In this document: in pieces, positions 1-8,738 of the stretch
Layout: the number at the start of each line of letters is the position of its first letter
How positions within the stretch are numbered: the stretch's first letter is position 1
NCBI RefSeq assembly: GCF_900114765.1
Contig: NZ_FOUD01000014.1
Coordinates: forward strand, 62,001-126,000
Source: Halopseudomonas pachastrellae
GTDB taxonomy: Bacteria > Pseudomonadota > Gammaproteobacteria > Pseudomonadales > Pseudomonadaceae
DNA length: 64,000 nucleotides
Reading direction: 5' to 3'
The notes under the pieces: model-generated
What the model saw: the letters and a program-made list of their open reading frames with translations, nothing else
The model's database searches: none
What the model was told of the DNA's origin: nothing
Made by a program: the position numbers and the translations under genes

Positions 1-194
1 ACGAGGTGCAAGGGCGCAACCTGACGGTCACGCAGGTCGCGACGACCCGTAAGGCATGTGCCCCCTCGTTGAACCAGCAGGAGACGCGCTTTGTGCAAAG
101 CCTGGAGCAGGCCAGCCGTTTCCGCCTTGATGAAACCGGCGCACTGGTACTGGAGGGCGAAGAGGGCGCTTCTCTGAAAGCACGGCTGGAGTAA
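1..194 (+). CDS. META-domain (HslJ-like) protein, 3' end only
   Basis: The reading frame is open from the left edge, so only the last 63 or so codons are present. The tail has the look of the META domain of HslJ-type envelope or heat-shock-inducible proteins: a beta strand, then an ATTR-K-AC motif, a polar helix ending FVQSLEQA, and a final GALVLEG strand. META-domain proteins are usually small and often lipid-anchored. The signal peptide and any partner domain lie outside the window. The function is unknown beyond the domain call. Confidence 0.6.
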   Translation, partial: EVQGRNLTVTQVATTRKACAPSLNQQETRFVQSLEQASRFRLDETGALVLEGEEGASLKARLE

Positions 195-254
195 GATGGC
201 AACGCCGCTCCAAAGTAGAGCGGCGCACCATAACCATAACAACGGAGTTCCGTG

Positions 255-836
255 ATGCTGCTGCTGATTCTGGGCCTGATACTTTTTTTGGGCATGCATT
301 CCGCACGCCTGTTCGCCGCTGACAAACGCGCCTCGTTCATCGCAGCCAAAGGGCCGCTGGCCTGGAAGGGCATGTATGCGCTGGTGTCGATTGTCGGCTT
401 TGTGTTGATCATCTACGGTTACGGCCAGGCCCGCATGAGCCCGACCTGGCTGTGGATCTCGCCGGTCTGGACGCGCCATCTGGCCGCGCTGCTGACCATT
501 CCGGCATTCATCCTGATTGTCGCCACCTATATTCCCGGTTCCTGCATCAAGGCGCGTGTTGGTCACCCGATGCTGCTGGGTGTGAAGTTCTGGGCACTGG
601 CGCACCTGATTGCCAACGGCTCGCTGGCCGACCTGTTGCTGTTTGGCGGCTTCCTCGCCTGGGCGACCGCGTTGTTTGTGGTTTCCCGCAAGCGCGACCG
701 CGCCGCCGGTGTGAGCTACGGCAAGGGTAAGCCGGTGATGGATGCGGTGGTGGTCGTGGTCGGTCTGGTGGCCTGGGCGGCCTTTGCGTTCTACCTGCAT
801 GGCGCCTGGATCGGGGTGAAACCGATGGGTGTGTGA
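255..836 (+). CDS. NnrU family integral membrane protein
   Basis: A 193-residue, strongly hydrophobic protein with about five or six membrane segments. It matches the NnrU family: an early GMHSARLF motif, a G-P-L-A-W-KG-Y loop and a GHPML motif in the middle. NnrU was first linked to nitric oxide and nitrite metabolism in denitrifiers, but many members lie in genomes without that pathway and their biochemical role is not settled. A GTG sits one codon upstream at 252. I prefer the ATG at 255 because the GGAG at 244-247 is then 7 bases away. No nitrite or NO reductase genes are nearby. Confidence 0.8.
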   Translation: MLLLILGLILFLGMHSARLFAADKRASFIAAKGPLAWKGMYALVSIVGFVLIIYGYGQARMSPTWLWISPVWTRHLAALLTIPAFILIVATYIPGSCIKARVGHPMLLGVKFWALAHLIANGSLADLLLFGGFLAWATALFVVSRKRDRAAGVSYGKGKPVMDAVVVVVGLVAWAAFAFYLHGAWIGVKPMGV

Positions 837-850
837 TCTTGGCAGGTGTT

Positions 851-880
851 AAAAACCCGCATCGCTGCGGGTCTTTTATT
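851..880. terminator. bidirectional rho-independent terminator
   Basis: Inverted repeat ACCCGCA / TGCGGGT (855-861 and 865-871) with a short loop, flanked by an A run on the left and TCTTTT on the right. It lies between two convergent genes, the NnrU-like gene ending at 836 and the polyamine-binding protein ending at 900, and could stop transcription from both sides. Confidence 0.8.
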
Positions 881-899
881 GGCTCAACTCAGACTGGTC

Positions 900-1991
900 T
901 TACTGCCCGGTCTTGATCTTGTTCCAGGCACGGGTGCGCACGCGCTCGGCGGCCATGGGCAGCGGTTTGAGGGTGAACAGGCGGGCCTGCACCTCTGCTG
1001 GTGGATAGGCGCCGGGGTTGTTGCGCAGGCTTTCGTTGACCAGTTCAGTCGCCGCAGCGTTCGGGTTGGCGTAGCCCACCAGATTGCTGATCTCGGCAAC
1101 CACCTCTGGCTTGAGCAGGTAGTTGATAAAGGCGTGGGCGGCTGCCGGGTTCGGGGCGTCTTTCGGGATGGCCATCAGGTCGAACCAGACCTGCGCACCT
1201 TCCTTCGGAATGCGATACTCGACGTGCACGCCGTTGTTGGCTTCCTGCGCGCGCGCATCAGCCTGCAGGATGCTGCCGGACCAGGCGACCGCTACGCAGA
1301 TCTCGCCGTTGGCCAGATCGTTGAGGAAGCGCGAGGAGTTGAAGTAGCGCACGTAGGGCTGGATTTTGCTCATCATGGCGACGGCTGCGTCGTAGTCTTC
1401 GCTCTTGGTGCTGTTCGGGTCCAGACCCAGGTAGTGCAGTGCGCCCGGCAGGATTTCCGAAGGCGAGTCGAGGAAGGCGACGCCGCACTCGGCCAGTTTC
1501 TCCATGTTCGCCGGATCAAAGACCAGCGCCCAGGAGTCGACCGGGGCATCGTCACCCAAAACGGCGCGGACTTTCTCCGGGTTGTAGCCGATACCGTTGG
1601 TGCCCCACATGTAGGGCACGGCGTACTGGTTGCCCGGGTCGCTGCCTTCGAGCACTGTCATCAGCTCTTGATTGAGGTTGCCGAGGTTCGGCAGCAGGCT
1701 CTTGTCCAGCGGCTGAAAGGCACCGGCCTGACGCTGTTTGGCGAGGAAGCTGTCGCTGGGCACGACCACGTCATAGCCGGACTGGCCTGACAGCAGCTTG
1801 GCTTCCAGTACCTCGTTGGAGTCGAAGGTGTCCAGTGTTGGCGCGATGCCGGTTTCGGCCTGAAAGCCGTCCAGCGTGGCCTGCGGGGTGTAGTCAAACC
1901 AGTTGTAGATCTTCACCTGGTCGGCGGCCAACGCACTGAACGACAGTGCGGCCAGCGGGGCGATCAGCCCCAATTTGCTTGCCAGTTTCAT
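900..1991 (-). CDS. periplasmic polyamine (spermidine/putrescine) ABC transporter substrate-binding protein
   Basis: A 363-residue PotD/PotF/SpuD-type solute-binding protein. A signal peptide (MKLASKLGLIAPLAALSFSA, then LAA) is followed by the family opening VKIYNWFDYT, and later YDVVVPSD, YMWGTNGIGYN and VAWSGS, which line the polyamine cleft in this family. Its start overlaps the stop of the upstream deacetylase gene by 4 bases, so the two are translationally coupled. No permease or ATPase gene of the transporter is beside it, so it must use one encoded elsewhere or act as a sensor. The same deacetylase and binding-protein pairing is known in Pseudomonas aeruginosa. Which polyamine it prefers cannot be read from sequence alone. 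Confidence 0.9.
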   Translation of the reverse strand: MKLASKLGLIAPLAALSFSALAADQVKIYNWFDYTPQATLDGFQAETGIAPTLDTFDSNEVLEAKLLSGQSGYDVVVPSDSFLAKQRQAGAFQPLDKSLLPNLGNLNQELMTVLEGSDPGNQYAVPYMWGTNGIGYNPEKVRAVLGDDAPVDSWALVFDPANMEKLAECGVAFLDSPSEILPGALHYLGLDPNSTKSEDYDAAVAMMSKIQPYVRYFNSSRFLNDLANGEICVAVAWSGSILQADARAQEANNGVHVEYRIPKEGAQVWFDLMAIPKDAPNPAAAHAFINYLLKPEVVAEISNLVGYANPNAAATELVNESLRNNPGAYPPAEVQARLFTLKPLPMAAERVRTRAWNKIKTGQ

Positions 1992-3040
1992 TGGGCTTCT
2001 CCCTGAGTGGTGACAGTAGCGTCAAAAGCGGTGAGGACGTTGACGGCGTTGATGCCGATTTCTTCCACGGCGTAGCCGCCCTCCATGACAAACAGCGTGG
2101 GCAGCCCGAGCCCGGCGATCAGTTCGCCCATCTTCAGGTAGTCGGGGCTGTCGAGCTTGAAGCTGGAAATCGGGTCGGCCAGGTAGGTGTCCACGCCGAG
2201 CGAGACGATCAGATAATCCGCGCCGAACCCGGCGATCTGCCGCAGCGCATCGCGCAGCGCCTGCGACCAGATACTCCAGTCGCTGCCGGCGGGGAGCGGG
2301 TAGTTGTGGTTGTAGCCAAGGCCGGTGCCTTCGCCGCGCTCGTCGGCGTAGCCGGCAAAGCACGGGTACTCGTTGAGCGGGTCGCCGTGAATCGAGGTGA
2401 ACAGCACATCCGGGCGCTGGTAGAAGATGTCCTGGGTGCCGTTGCCGTGGTGGAAGTCCACATCGAGGATGGCCACCTTGTTGGCGCCTTGGTCGAGCAT
2501 GGCCTGCGCGGCGATGGCGGCGTTGTTCAGGTAGCAGTAGCCGCCCATGTAGTCGATGCCGGCGTGGTGCCCGGGCGGGCGGCATAGGGCAAAGGCGCTC
2601 TTGGCGCCGGCACACAGGTGCGCCTGAGCGCTGAGTGCGATCTGCGCGCTGCTGTAGATCGCCTGCCAGCTGCCGGCGGTCAGCGGCGCGCCGGCATCAA
2701 AGCTGTAGTAGCCAAGCTGGCCGTCGATGTCCTCGGGGCAGCGGGCAGGCATGCGGCGCGGCGGCCAGGCCAGGGGCAGCATGTCGTGTTCACGGCCCAG
2801 TGCGCTCCAGCGCTCCCAGGCTTGCTGGATGAAGTCGACAAATTTCGGATCGTGGACGCGCTTGATCGGTGCCAGGCCGAAGTCCTGCGGCTCGCTGATC
2901 GGCCCCAATCCGGTTCGTTTTACCTGCTCCAGCACCATATCGGCGCGTGAGGGTTTTTCGAAGCAGGGCATGAGCTGGCCGTTGTTCAGTTCGGCGTTGG
3001 CGTGGTGCAGGCGATGGTCGTCGCTGTAGAACGTCTGCAT
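1988..3040 (-). CDS. acetylpolyamine amidohydrolase (class II histone deacetylase family)
   Basis: A 350-residue zinc-dependent deacetylase of the arginase/HDAC fold. The family core is visible: RPPGHHA (tandem active-site His), a DVDFHHGNGTQ motif carrying zinc ligands, and SLGVDTY plus MEGGYAV near the end. The N terminus FYSDDHRLHHA matches the AphA-type acetylpolyamine deacetylases, which remove acetyl groups from acetylputrescine or acetylcadaverine so the amine can be catabolised. I start at 3040 rather than 3073 because an AGGA lies 6 bases upstream and the family begins at this point. The gene overlaps the polyamine-binding protein gene by 4 bases, which supports the polyamine role over protein deacetylation. 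Confidence 0.9.
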   Translation of the reverse strand: MQTFYSDDHRLHHANAELNNGQLMPCFEKPSRADMVLEQVKRTGLGPISEPQDFGLAPIKRVHDPKFVDFIQQAWERWSALGREHDMLPLAWPPRRMPARCPEDIDGQLGYYSFDAGAPLTAGSWQAIYSSAQIALSAQAHLCAGAKSAFALCRPPGHHAGIDYMGGYCYLNNAAIAAQAMLDQGANKVAILDVDFHHGNGTQDIFYQRPDVLFTSIHGDPLNEYPCFAGYADERGEGTGLGYNHNYPLPAGSDWSIWSQALRDALRQIAGFGADYLIVSLGVDTYLADPISSFKLDSPDYLKMGELIAGLGLPTLFVMEGGYAVEEIGINAVNVLTAFDATVTTQGEAQ

Positions 3041-3173
3041 GGAAAATCCTGTGGCTGGTGACTCGGTTGCCATCGATCATGGCGCGCAGCGCGGCCGCAG
3101 GAAATGTTGCAGAGGGACAGAAAGGGGATCGAAACGGACACCCGCCGGGCGGGCTGATGTCCGGTGACGGGAT

Positions 3174-4235
3174 TTAGTGTGCTGGGGTGGCGCTCGGCAG
3201 TTGCTGGCGCCAGGCACGTGGCGTCGTGCCTGACCAGCGCTGAAATGCGTGACGGAAACTGGCGGTCTCGCTGAAGCCCAACTGCTCGGCGATGGCATAG
3301 ATCGGTACCTGCTCCCGGTTGAGCAGCAACTTGGCGCGCTGAAAGCGCAAGCGGTCGAGCAACTGCTGGTAGCCGCACCCAGCGCGCTGCAGGTGTCGCC
3401 GCAGGGTGCGGCTGGTGCAGTGCAGCTGGGCGGCCAGTTGCTCCAGAGAGGGCGGGGCGTCCAGCTGCTGTTCGAGCTGGGCGCTCAGCTGGCTGATCAA
3501 CGGGGAAGCTTCCGGCCGAAAGCTGTCTTGAACGCTGCGGCAGTGGCGCACCGCCTCAAAGTGCGTGACCGGCTCGGCCAGCGGCAGGCTGGCCTGCAGC
3601 GCATCGGCGGCAAACACCAGGCGCTCGGCACTCTGGCCGACCTGCACGGGGCAGGTGCCAAAGAAGTCAGGGTAGTGCTCTGCGTGCGCCGGCAGCTCGC
3701 CACTCAGGTGCACCGCCTGCAGCGGCAGCGGGCGGCCAAGGGCGTCGTCAAGCATTGCCTTGATTGATGACAGACATAGCTCGACGTTGAACAACTGGAG
3801 GGCTGGCGCCTCGTGGTAGTGGTCCGCGCGCAGGGCCAATAGGCCATCGGGCAAGGACTCGAGCTGCAGGCGAAAGTAGCTGCCCAGTAGCACCGGAAAG
3901 GCCAGCATCACCTGCAGCGCATCTAGCAAGGTGGGGGCCGAGAGCATGGCGTAGCCCAGCTGCCCATAGGCCGAGACGCGCATGCGCTGGCCCAGTTTCA
4001 GGCCGACCAGCGGGTCCCCGGCCAAGGCCACCGTGTTGGCGAAGACCTGTTGCTCTTGCTCCGGTGTAATCAGGCGCGCGGGTGTTTGCAGGTCGCTCGG
4101 GCTGAGGCCGGAGCCAGCCAGTACCGGGTCGATAGGTTGCTGCTGCTCGTGCAGCCAGGCTGCGATCAGGCAGGTGCTTTGCAGGCTGATCAGTCGGTGG
4201 TCTGGCGCCTGACAGGCAAGATCGGAAGGCGTCAT
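3174..4235 (-). CDS. AraC family transcriptional regulator (OruR-type architecture)
   Basis: 353 residues. The N-terminal about 200 residues resemble the arabinose-binding-like sensor domain shared by OruR and ArgR-type regulators (YGQLGYAMLSAPTLLDAL, then a middle alpha/beta region). The C-terminal about 100 residues form a double helix-turn-helix: SLEQLAAQLHCTSRTLRRHL for the first and IYAIAEQLGFSETASFRHAF for the second. It lies just upstream of, and on the same strand as, the acetylpolyamine operon (133 bases apart) and divergent from the TehA-like gene, so either could be its target. Control of polyamine catabolism is a reasonable guess but is inference only. Confidence 0.85.
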   Translation of the reverse strand: MTPSDLACQAPDHRLISLQSTCLIAAWLHEQQQPIDPVLAGSGLSPSDLQTPARLITPEQEQQVFANTVALAGDPLVGLKLGQRMRVSAYGQLGYAMLSAPTLLDALQVMLAFPVLLGSYFRLQLESLPDGLLALRADHYHEAPALQLFNVELCLSSIKAMLDDALGRPLPLQAVHLSGELPAHAEHYPDFFGTCPVQVGQSAERLVFAADALQASLPLAEPVTHFEAVRHCRSVQDSFRPEASPLISQLSAQLEQQLDAPPSLEQLAAQLHCTSRTLRRHLQRAGCGYQQLLDRLRFQRAKLLLNREQVPIYAIAEQLGFSETASFRHAFQRWSGTTPRAWRQQLPSATPAH

Positions 4236-4396
4236 GCTGTTTTTCTCGTGTGACTGCTTACTCTAGTCAAGCACAAAGAGTGCCAGCCGGTGTGCTTCCT
4301 TCATTCGGTAAAGCCGATAACGCAAACAGGAAATACGCGCTTATATCGATTTTAAAGGTGCTTAGAATGGTTTTGCATTTCGACCGGAGAGCCACC

Positions 4397-5524
4397 ATGC
4401 CACGTTTATATCCGAACCCCGCGCAGTTGCGCCCGCTGCATCAGCTGGACAGCCCGCGCGAAGTCATCCGTCAATTCACGCCTAACTGGTTTGCTGTGGT
4501 TATGGGTACCGGCATTCTGGCGCTGGCCTTGCCGCAGCTGGGTGCTCCGGCACTGGGGCAGGGGCTGTGGGTGGCCAATCTGTTGCTATTCGCCTTGTTC
4601 TGCGTGCTCTACGCATTGCGCTGGCTGTGCTATTTCGATCAGGCGCGGCGCATCTTCGGTCACGCGACGGTGTCGATGTTCATCGGCACCATCCCCATGG
4701 CGCTGGCAACGCTGCTGAATGGGCTGCCGAGCTACGGTGTGGCGCTGTGGGGAGAGGGGGTGTTGGCACTGATGCTGCCGATCTGGTGGCTAGACGTGGC
4801 GCTGGCATTGGCTTGTGGGGTGGGGATTCCATATCTGATGTTTACCTGTCAGGAGCACAGCATCGATCAAATGACCGCGGTCTGGCTGCTGCCGGTGGTC
4901 GCCGCCGAGGTGGCCGCGGCCAGCGGTGGGCTGATGATTCCCCTGTTGCCACCGGCCGACGCCTACCTGGTGTTGATTACCAGCTATGTGCTTTGGGCCT
5001 GCTCGGTGCCGGTGGCTCTGAGCATTCTGGTGATTCTGTTGCTGCGCATGGCGGTGCACAAGTTGCCGACACCCAATATGGCGGCGTCCAGCCTTTTGGC
5101 ACTGGGGCCGCTCGGCACCGGCGCATTGGGGCTGTTGCTGCTGGGTAATGACGCGAGCACGGTGTTTGCCGTCCAGGGGCTCGCTGGGGTGGGCGCCGTG
5201 GCGCAGGGGCTCGGTGTGATTGGTGGCCTGCTGCTCTGGGGGCTGGGGCTCTGGTGGTTGTTGTTGGCGCTATTGATTCTGGGGCGCTATCTGCGCGACG
5301 GCATTCCGTTCAATCTGGGCTGGTGGGCCTTTACCTTTCCGCTGGGGGTCTATGCGCTGGCCACGTTGAAGCTGGCCGAGGTGCTGCAGCTGGCGTTCTT
5401 CAGTCTGTTTGGGCAGGCGCTGGTGGTGGCCCTGGCACTGCTCTGGTTGCTGGTGATGGCTGGCACCCTGCGCGGCGCCTGGCGTGGTGAACTGTTTAAT
5501 GCACCTTGTCTGTCGATGTGCTAA
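4397..5524 (+). CDS. TehA/SLAC1 family (TDT) anion channel or exporter
   Basis: A 375-residue membrane protein with about ten hydrophobic helices. The opening FTPNWFAVVMGTGILALAL is the signature of the tellurite-resistance/dicarboxylate transporter (TDT) family, which includes bacterial TehA, plant SLAC1 anion channels and fungal sulfite exporters. The substrate cannot be fixed from sequence; sulfite, other anions or C4-dicarboxylates are all possible. The open frame reaches back to 4250, but I start at 4397 because GGAG sits just upstream and residues before this point look like untranslated sequence. It is divergent from the AraC-type regulator gene. Confidence 0.85.
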   Translation: MPRLYPNPAQLRPLHQLDSPREVIRQFTPNWFAVVMGTGILALALPQLGAPALGQGLWVANLLLFALFCVLYALRWLCYFDQARRIFGHATVSMFIGTIPMALATLLNGLPSYGVALWGEGVLALMLPIWWLDVALALACGVGIPYLMFTCQEHSIDQMTAVWLLPVVAAEVAAASGGLMIPLLPPADAYLVLITSYVLWACSVPVALSILVILLLRMAVHKLPTPNMAASSLLALGPLGTGALGLLLLGNDASTVFAVQGLAGVGAVAQGLGVIGGLLLWGLGLWWLLLALLILGRYLRDGIPFNLGWWAFTFPLGVYALATLKLAEVLQLAFFSLFGQALVVALALLWLLVMAGTLRGAWRGELFNAPCLSMC

Positions 5525-5600
5525 CGCACCGGCCGTGCAGCGGTGTCGGGGATATGCTATCAATCGTCAGGCCTGATGTACCGACAATAAGGACGGCCGC

Positions 5601-7247
5601 ATGCGCCTCACTGCATTACCGCTGCGTTTTCTCACCTGGCTGCTCTGCGTGCTGGGTGCTCTGTTTACCCTGGCCCTGACTCTGCTGTCGCCCCTGTGGT
5701 GGCTGCTGGCGGTGCCGTTGCTGGCGCTGGCCCTGCTTGGGCTCTGGGATGTTTGCCAGCGGCGCCATACCATCAGCCGTAACTACCCGGTGCTGGCGCA
5801 TTTTCGCTATTTTCTGGAGTCCATCGGCCCGGAGCTGCGTCAGTATTTCATTCAGTCCGACACCGACGAGCTGCCGTTCTCGCGTGAGCAGCGCAGTGTG
5901 ATTTATCAGCGCGCCAAGAATGTGCTCGACAAGAAGCCCTTTGGTTCGCTCAACCGCATGAACGAAGAAGGTTACGAGTGGCTTAACCACTCGCTGGCGC
6001 CGGTGCATATTGCTGACAGCAATTTCCGTGTGCGGGTGGGCAGCCACCCCGACACCACCCAACCCTACGATGTCAGCGTGTTCAATATCTCCGCCATGAG
6101 CTTCGGCTCGCTGTCGGCCAACGCCATTCTGGCGCTCAATACCGGTGCGCAAAAGGGCGGCTTCTACCACGATACCGGTGAAGGCTCGATCTCCCGTTAT
6201 CACCTGCGCCCCGGCGGCGATCTGGTCTGGGAGATCGGCTCTGGCTACTTTGGCTGCCGCAGCGCCGAGGGCGGTTTTGATGCCGCGCTGTTCGAGCGCA
6301 ACGCGCGCCTGCCGCAGGTCAAGATGATCGAGATCAAGCTGTCGCAGGGTGCCAAGCCTGGCCACGGCGGTATCCTGCCGGGGGCCAAGGTGTCGCCGGA
6401 AATTGCCGAGGCCCGCGGCGTGCCTGTGGGTGAAGATGTGGTGTCGCCGGCCAGCCATTCTGCGTTCTCCACGCCGCTGGAGTTGATGGAGTTTATCGGC
6501 CAGCTGCGCGCCCTGTCCGGCGGCAAGCCGGTGGGCTTCAAGCTGGCGATTGGTCACCCGTGGGAATGGTTTGGCATCGTCAAGGCGATGCTGGAAACCG
6601 GCCAGCACCCGGACTTTATTGTGGTTGATGGCGGTGAGGGCGGTACCGGTGCAGCGCCGCTGGAGTTTATCAACCGCCTGGGTACGCCGATGACCGACGG
6701 CCTGCTGCTGGTACACAACACCCTGGTCGGGGCCAACCTGCGCGAGAAGATTCACCTGGGCGCTGCCGGCAAGATCACCACCGCCTTCAATATCGCCCGC
6801 ACCCTCGCGGTTGGCGCTGATTGGTGCAACGCGGCGCGTGGCTACATGTTTGCGCTTGGCTGCATCCAGAGTCTGAGCTGCCACAGCGACAAGTGCCCGA
6901 GCGGGGTCGCCACCCAGGACCCAAGCCGCAGCGCGCGGCTAGATGTGGCCGACAAGAGCGAGCGGGTCTATCACTTCCACCGCAATACCGTGCTGGCGCT
7001 GTCGCACATGCTGGAGGCGGCTGGCTTGAAGCATCCGAGCGAGTTGGGGCCGGAGCACATTATTCGCCGCGTCTCGCGCTACGAGGTGCGCCCCTACAGC
7101 GAGCTGTTCGAGTTTCTGGAGCCGGGTGTGCTGCTCGATGGCCGCGCTGAGCTGCACCTGTTCAAGAAGTATTGGGCGCAGGCCCGCGCCGACAGCTTTG
7201 CGCCGCCGGATTACATGCTCAGGCTGCGCGAGACCAAGCTGCGCTGA
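5601..7247 (+). CDS. FMN-binding glutamate synthase family protein
   Basis: 548 residues. Two membrane segments near the N terminus (residues 8-50) are followed by a domain like the FMN/Fe-S half of the glutamate synthase large subunit. Family motifs are present: ISAMSFGSLSANAI, GEGSISRYH, KPGHGGILPG, VVDGGEGGTGAAP, and a cluster CIQSLSCHSDKCPSGVATQ that resembles the 3Fe-4S ligand region. The glutaminase domain of true GltB is absent, so it is a stand-alone relative whose reaction is unproven; related proteins are annotated as glutamate-synthase-like oxidoreductases. An AAGGA precedes the ATG. The 3' end overlaps the convergent DUF2891 gene by 37 bases. Confidence 0.88.
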   Translation: MRLTALPLRFLTWLLCVLGALFTLALTLLSPLWWLLAVPLLALALLGLWDVCQRRHTISRNYPVLAHFRYFLESIGPELRQYFIQSDTDELPFSREQRSVIYQRAKNVLDKKPFGSLNRMNEEGYEWLNHSLAPVHIADSNFRVRVGSHPDTTQPYDVSVFNISAMSFGSLSANAILALNTGAQKGGFYHDTGEGSISRYHLRPGGDLVWEIGSGYFGCRSAEGGFDAALFERNARLPQVKMIEIKLSQGAKPGHGGILPGAKVSPEIAEARGVPVGEDVVSPASHSAFSTPLELMEFIGQLRALSGGKPVGFKLAIGHPWEWFGIVKAMLETGQHPDFIVVDGGEGGTGAAPLEFINRLGTPMTDGLLLVHNTLVGANLREKIHLGAAGKITTAFNIARTLAVGADWCNAARGYMFALGCIQSLSCHSDKCPSGVATQDPSRSARLDVADKSERVYHFHRNTVLALSHMLEAAGLKHPSELGPEHIIRRVSRYEVRPYSELFEFLEPGVLLDGRAELHLFKKYWAQARADSFAPPDYMLRLRETKLR

Positions 7248-8218
7248 GCCTGTTGCGCCAGCAGGGCGAAAGTAGCCAGCCAATGGCTGCCCATGTAGTC
7301 GTCCTGCAGGTGAGCCAGCGCTGCGTGCAGGTGCGCCTCGGCGGTGGCCTGCAGGTGCGGCCCGCCTTGGGCCAGCAGAAACCAGCACCAGGCGCGGCTG
7401 AGGTTGAGGCCGTCCAGGTGCGCCAGCTTGCCGTCGCTGCGCTCAAGTACGCTGACGGGCTGGAACAGGGTGGCGGGCTGCCCATGCGCCAGCTGCGGCA
7501 AGAACGCCGCCAGCCAGGGGGCGAAGGTTTCGCGCGCCATCAGCCGCTGCATCAGCACCGCCTGCTGCAGGCTGGGGGAGAGAAAGTCTTCACCGCCGGG
7601 TTCGCCCCAGGCCGGGCAGGCCACGTCATCGGCAAACCATTCCACACTGCGTTGGTGCAACAGCGCCGCCAGCGGCTGGTCCTGCGCGCTGCTGGCGTAG
7701 TCGAGGGCCAGCAGCAGGGCGAAGGCGGTGTTGTTGTGTTGGCCGCTGCGAATTGGATAGGGCAGGCGCGGCAGGTAGGCCATCAGCCGCTCACGCACCA
7801 GCATCGCCAGCGGTTGCAGGATGTGCGCCGCGTGGCTTGCGGCCGGCTCGTTGCTGATCAGCAGCTCTGCCTGCAGTTTCAGTAACCAGGCCCAGCCGTA
7901 GGGCCGCTCGAAGCCTGCGCCCTGACGCTCAAAGGTCGCTATCTCGGCCGCGACGGCGGCGCTGTTGAACTGCAGCAGCCGCTGGCGGATGGCCTCCGCC
8001 TCGGCTAGCTGCGGCGCGACGTTGAGTACCTGCACCAGCAGCCAGTGGCTGTGCACACAGGAGTGCCAGTCGTAGCTGCCGCAAAACAGCGGGTGAGCCT
8101 GTTCCGGGGGTAGCCAGTCGCTGGCGCTTTTTAGCTTTTGCGGGCCGCTATGGGGGTAGACCTGGGTGATATGCCCCATAGCGATGCGCGCCAGCGCAGC
8201 GTAATCGGGCGCGTGCAT
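7211..8218 (-). CDS. DUF2891 family protein
   Basis: 335 residues, cytosolic by appearance (no signal peptide or membrane helices). The pattern HPLFCGSYDWHSCVHSHW near residue 45 and RPYGWAWLLKL near residue 105, followed by several helical stretches ending WCWFLLAQGG and DYMGSHWLATFA, fits the DUF2891 family, an all-helical barrel-like fold with no known activity. The conserved His, Trp and Asp residues would suit a sugar- or glycan-acting enzyme, but this is speculation. It follows the small lipoprotein gene with one base between them, so the two are probably one transcript. Its 3' end runs into the convergent glutamate-synthase-like gene. Confidence 0.8.
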   Translation of the reverse strand: MHAPDYAALARIAMGHITQVYPHSGPQKLKSASDWLPPEQAHPLFCGSYDWHSCVHSHWLLVQVLNVAPQLAEAEAIRQRLLQFNSAAVAAEIATFERQGAGFERPYGWAWLLKLQAELLISNEPAASHAAHILQPLAMLVRERLMAYLPRLPYPIRSGQHNNTAFALLLALDYASSAQDQPLAALLHQRSVEWFADDVACPAWGEPGGEDFLSPSLQQAVLMQRLMARETFAPWLAAFLPQLAHGQPATLFQPVSVLERSDGKLAHLDGLNLSRAWCWFLLAQGGPHLQATAEAHLHAALAHLQDDYMGSHWLATFALLAQQAQRSLVSRSLSM

Positions 8219-8219
8219 A

Positions 8220-8648
8220 TCAGCGAACCGGCTGCCAGTCGAGGCTGCGCAGCAGCCACTCGCCGTCGTCGTCCAGCCACACCAGGTTGAGATCGTACTG
8301 GCCGGCGCTATTGGGGATAAAACGCTCGGCGCCGGTCAGGGTGACACGGGCGCTACTGTCGGCGCGCTCCGGGTAGCCGGGATCGATGTCGGTTTGCTGG
8401 CTGGTCACCAGCACGCCGATGCGCTGGTTGCGCAAAAACATCAGCTGCAGAGTACGTCCTGCCCACTCCGTGTCGTACTCGTCCTGGGCGCTGAATTCGG
8501 GGTGCAGTAGCGCCAGCACGGCGCTGCGGTCGCGCTCTTCAATAGCGCTCTGGAAGTCTTCAATGGCCTGATTCAGGCGTGCATCCGGGCTGGATGGGCC
8601 GCAGCCGGCGAGGCCGAGCAGCAGGGTCAGTGCAAGCAGCAAACGCAT
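8220..8648 (-). CDS. small lipoprotein with NTF2/SnoaL-like shape
   Basis: 142 residues. The N terminus is a lipoprotein signal peptide ending in the lipobox LAGC (Cys16), so the mature protein should be membrane-anchored on the periplasmic side. The remainder starts with a helix (LNQAIEDFQSAIEERDRSAVLALLHPEF) and then alternating strands, the pattern of a cystatin- or NTF2-like cone fold. No catalytic motif is evident and I cannot name a function. It is the first gene of a two-gene unit with the DUF2891 gene. Confidence 0.65.
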   Translation of the reverse strand: MRLLLALTLLLGLAGCGPSSPDARLNQAIEDFQSAIEERDRSAVLALLHPEFSAQDEYDTEWAGRTLQLMFLRNQRIGVLVTSQQTDIDPGYPERADSSARVTLTGAERFIPNSAGQYDLNLVWLDDDGEWLLRSLDWQPVR

Positions 8649-8738
8649 AGGTGACAGCAGCCTCGCGGGTCAGTAATGTGGGGCTTTCCAACGTGAGGTG
8701 AGCGGCGCCGGCGCCTGCTCAGGCCAGGGAGCCCCATC

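Noticed and set aside
846-1790. 314-codon open frame on the plus strand
   Set aside because: It lies antisense to the polyamine-binding protein gene, has no ribosome site and a low-complexity sequence typical of a shadow frame in GC-rich DNA.
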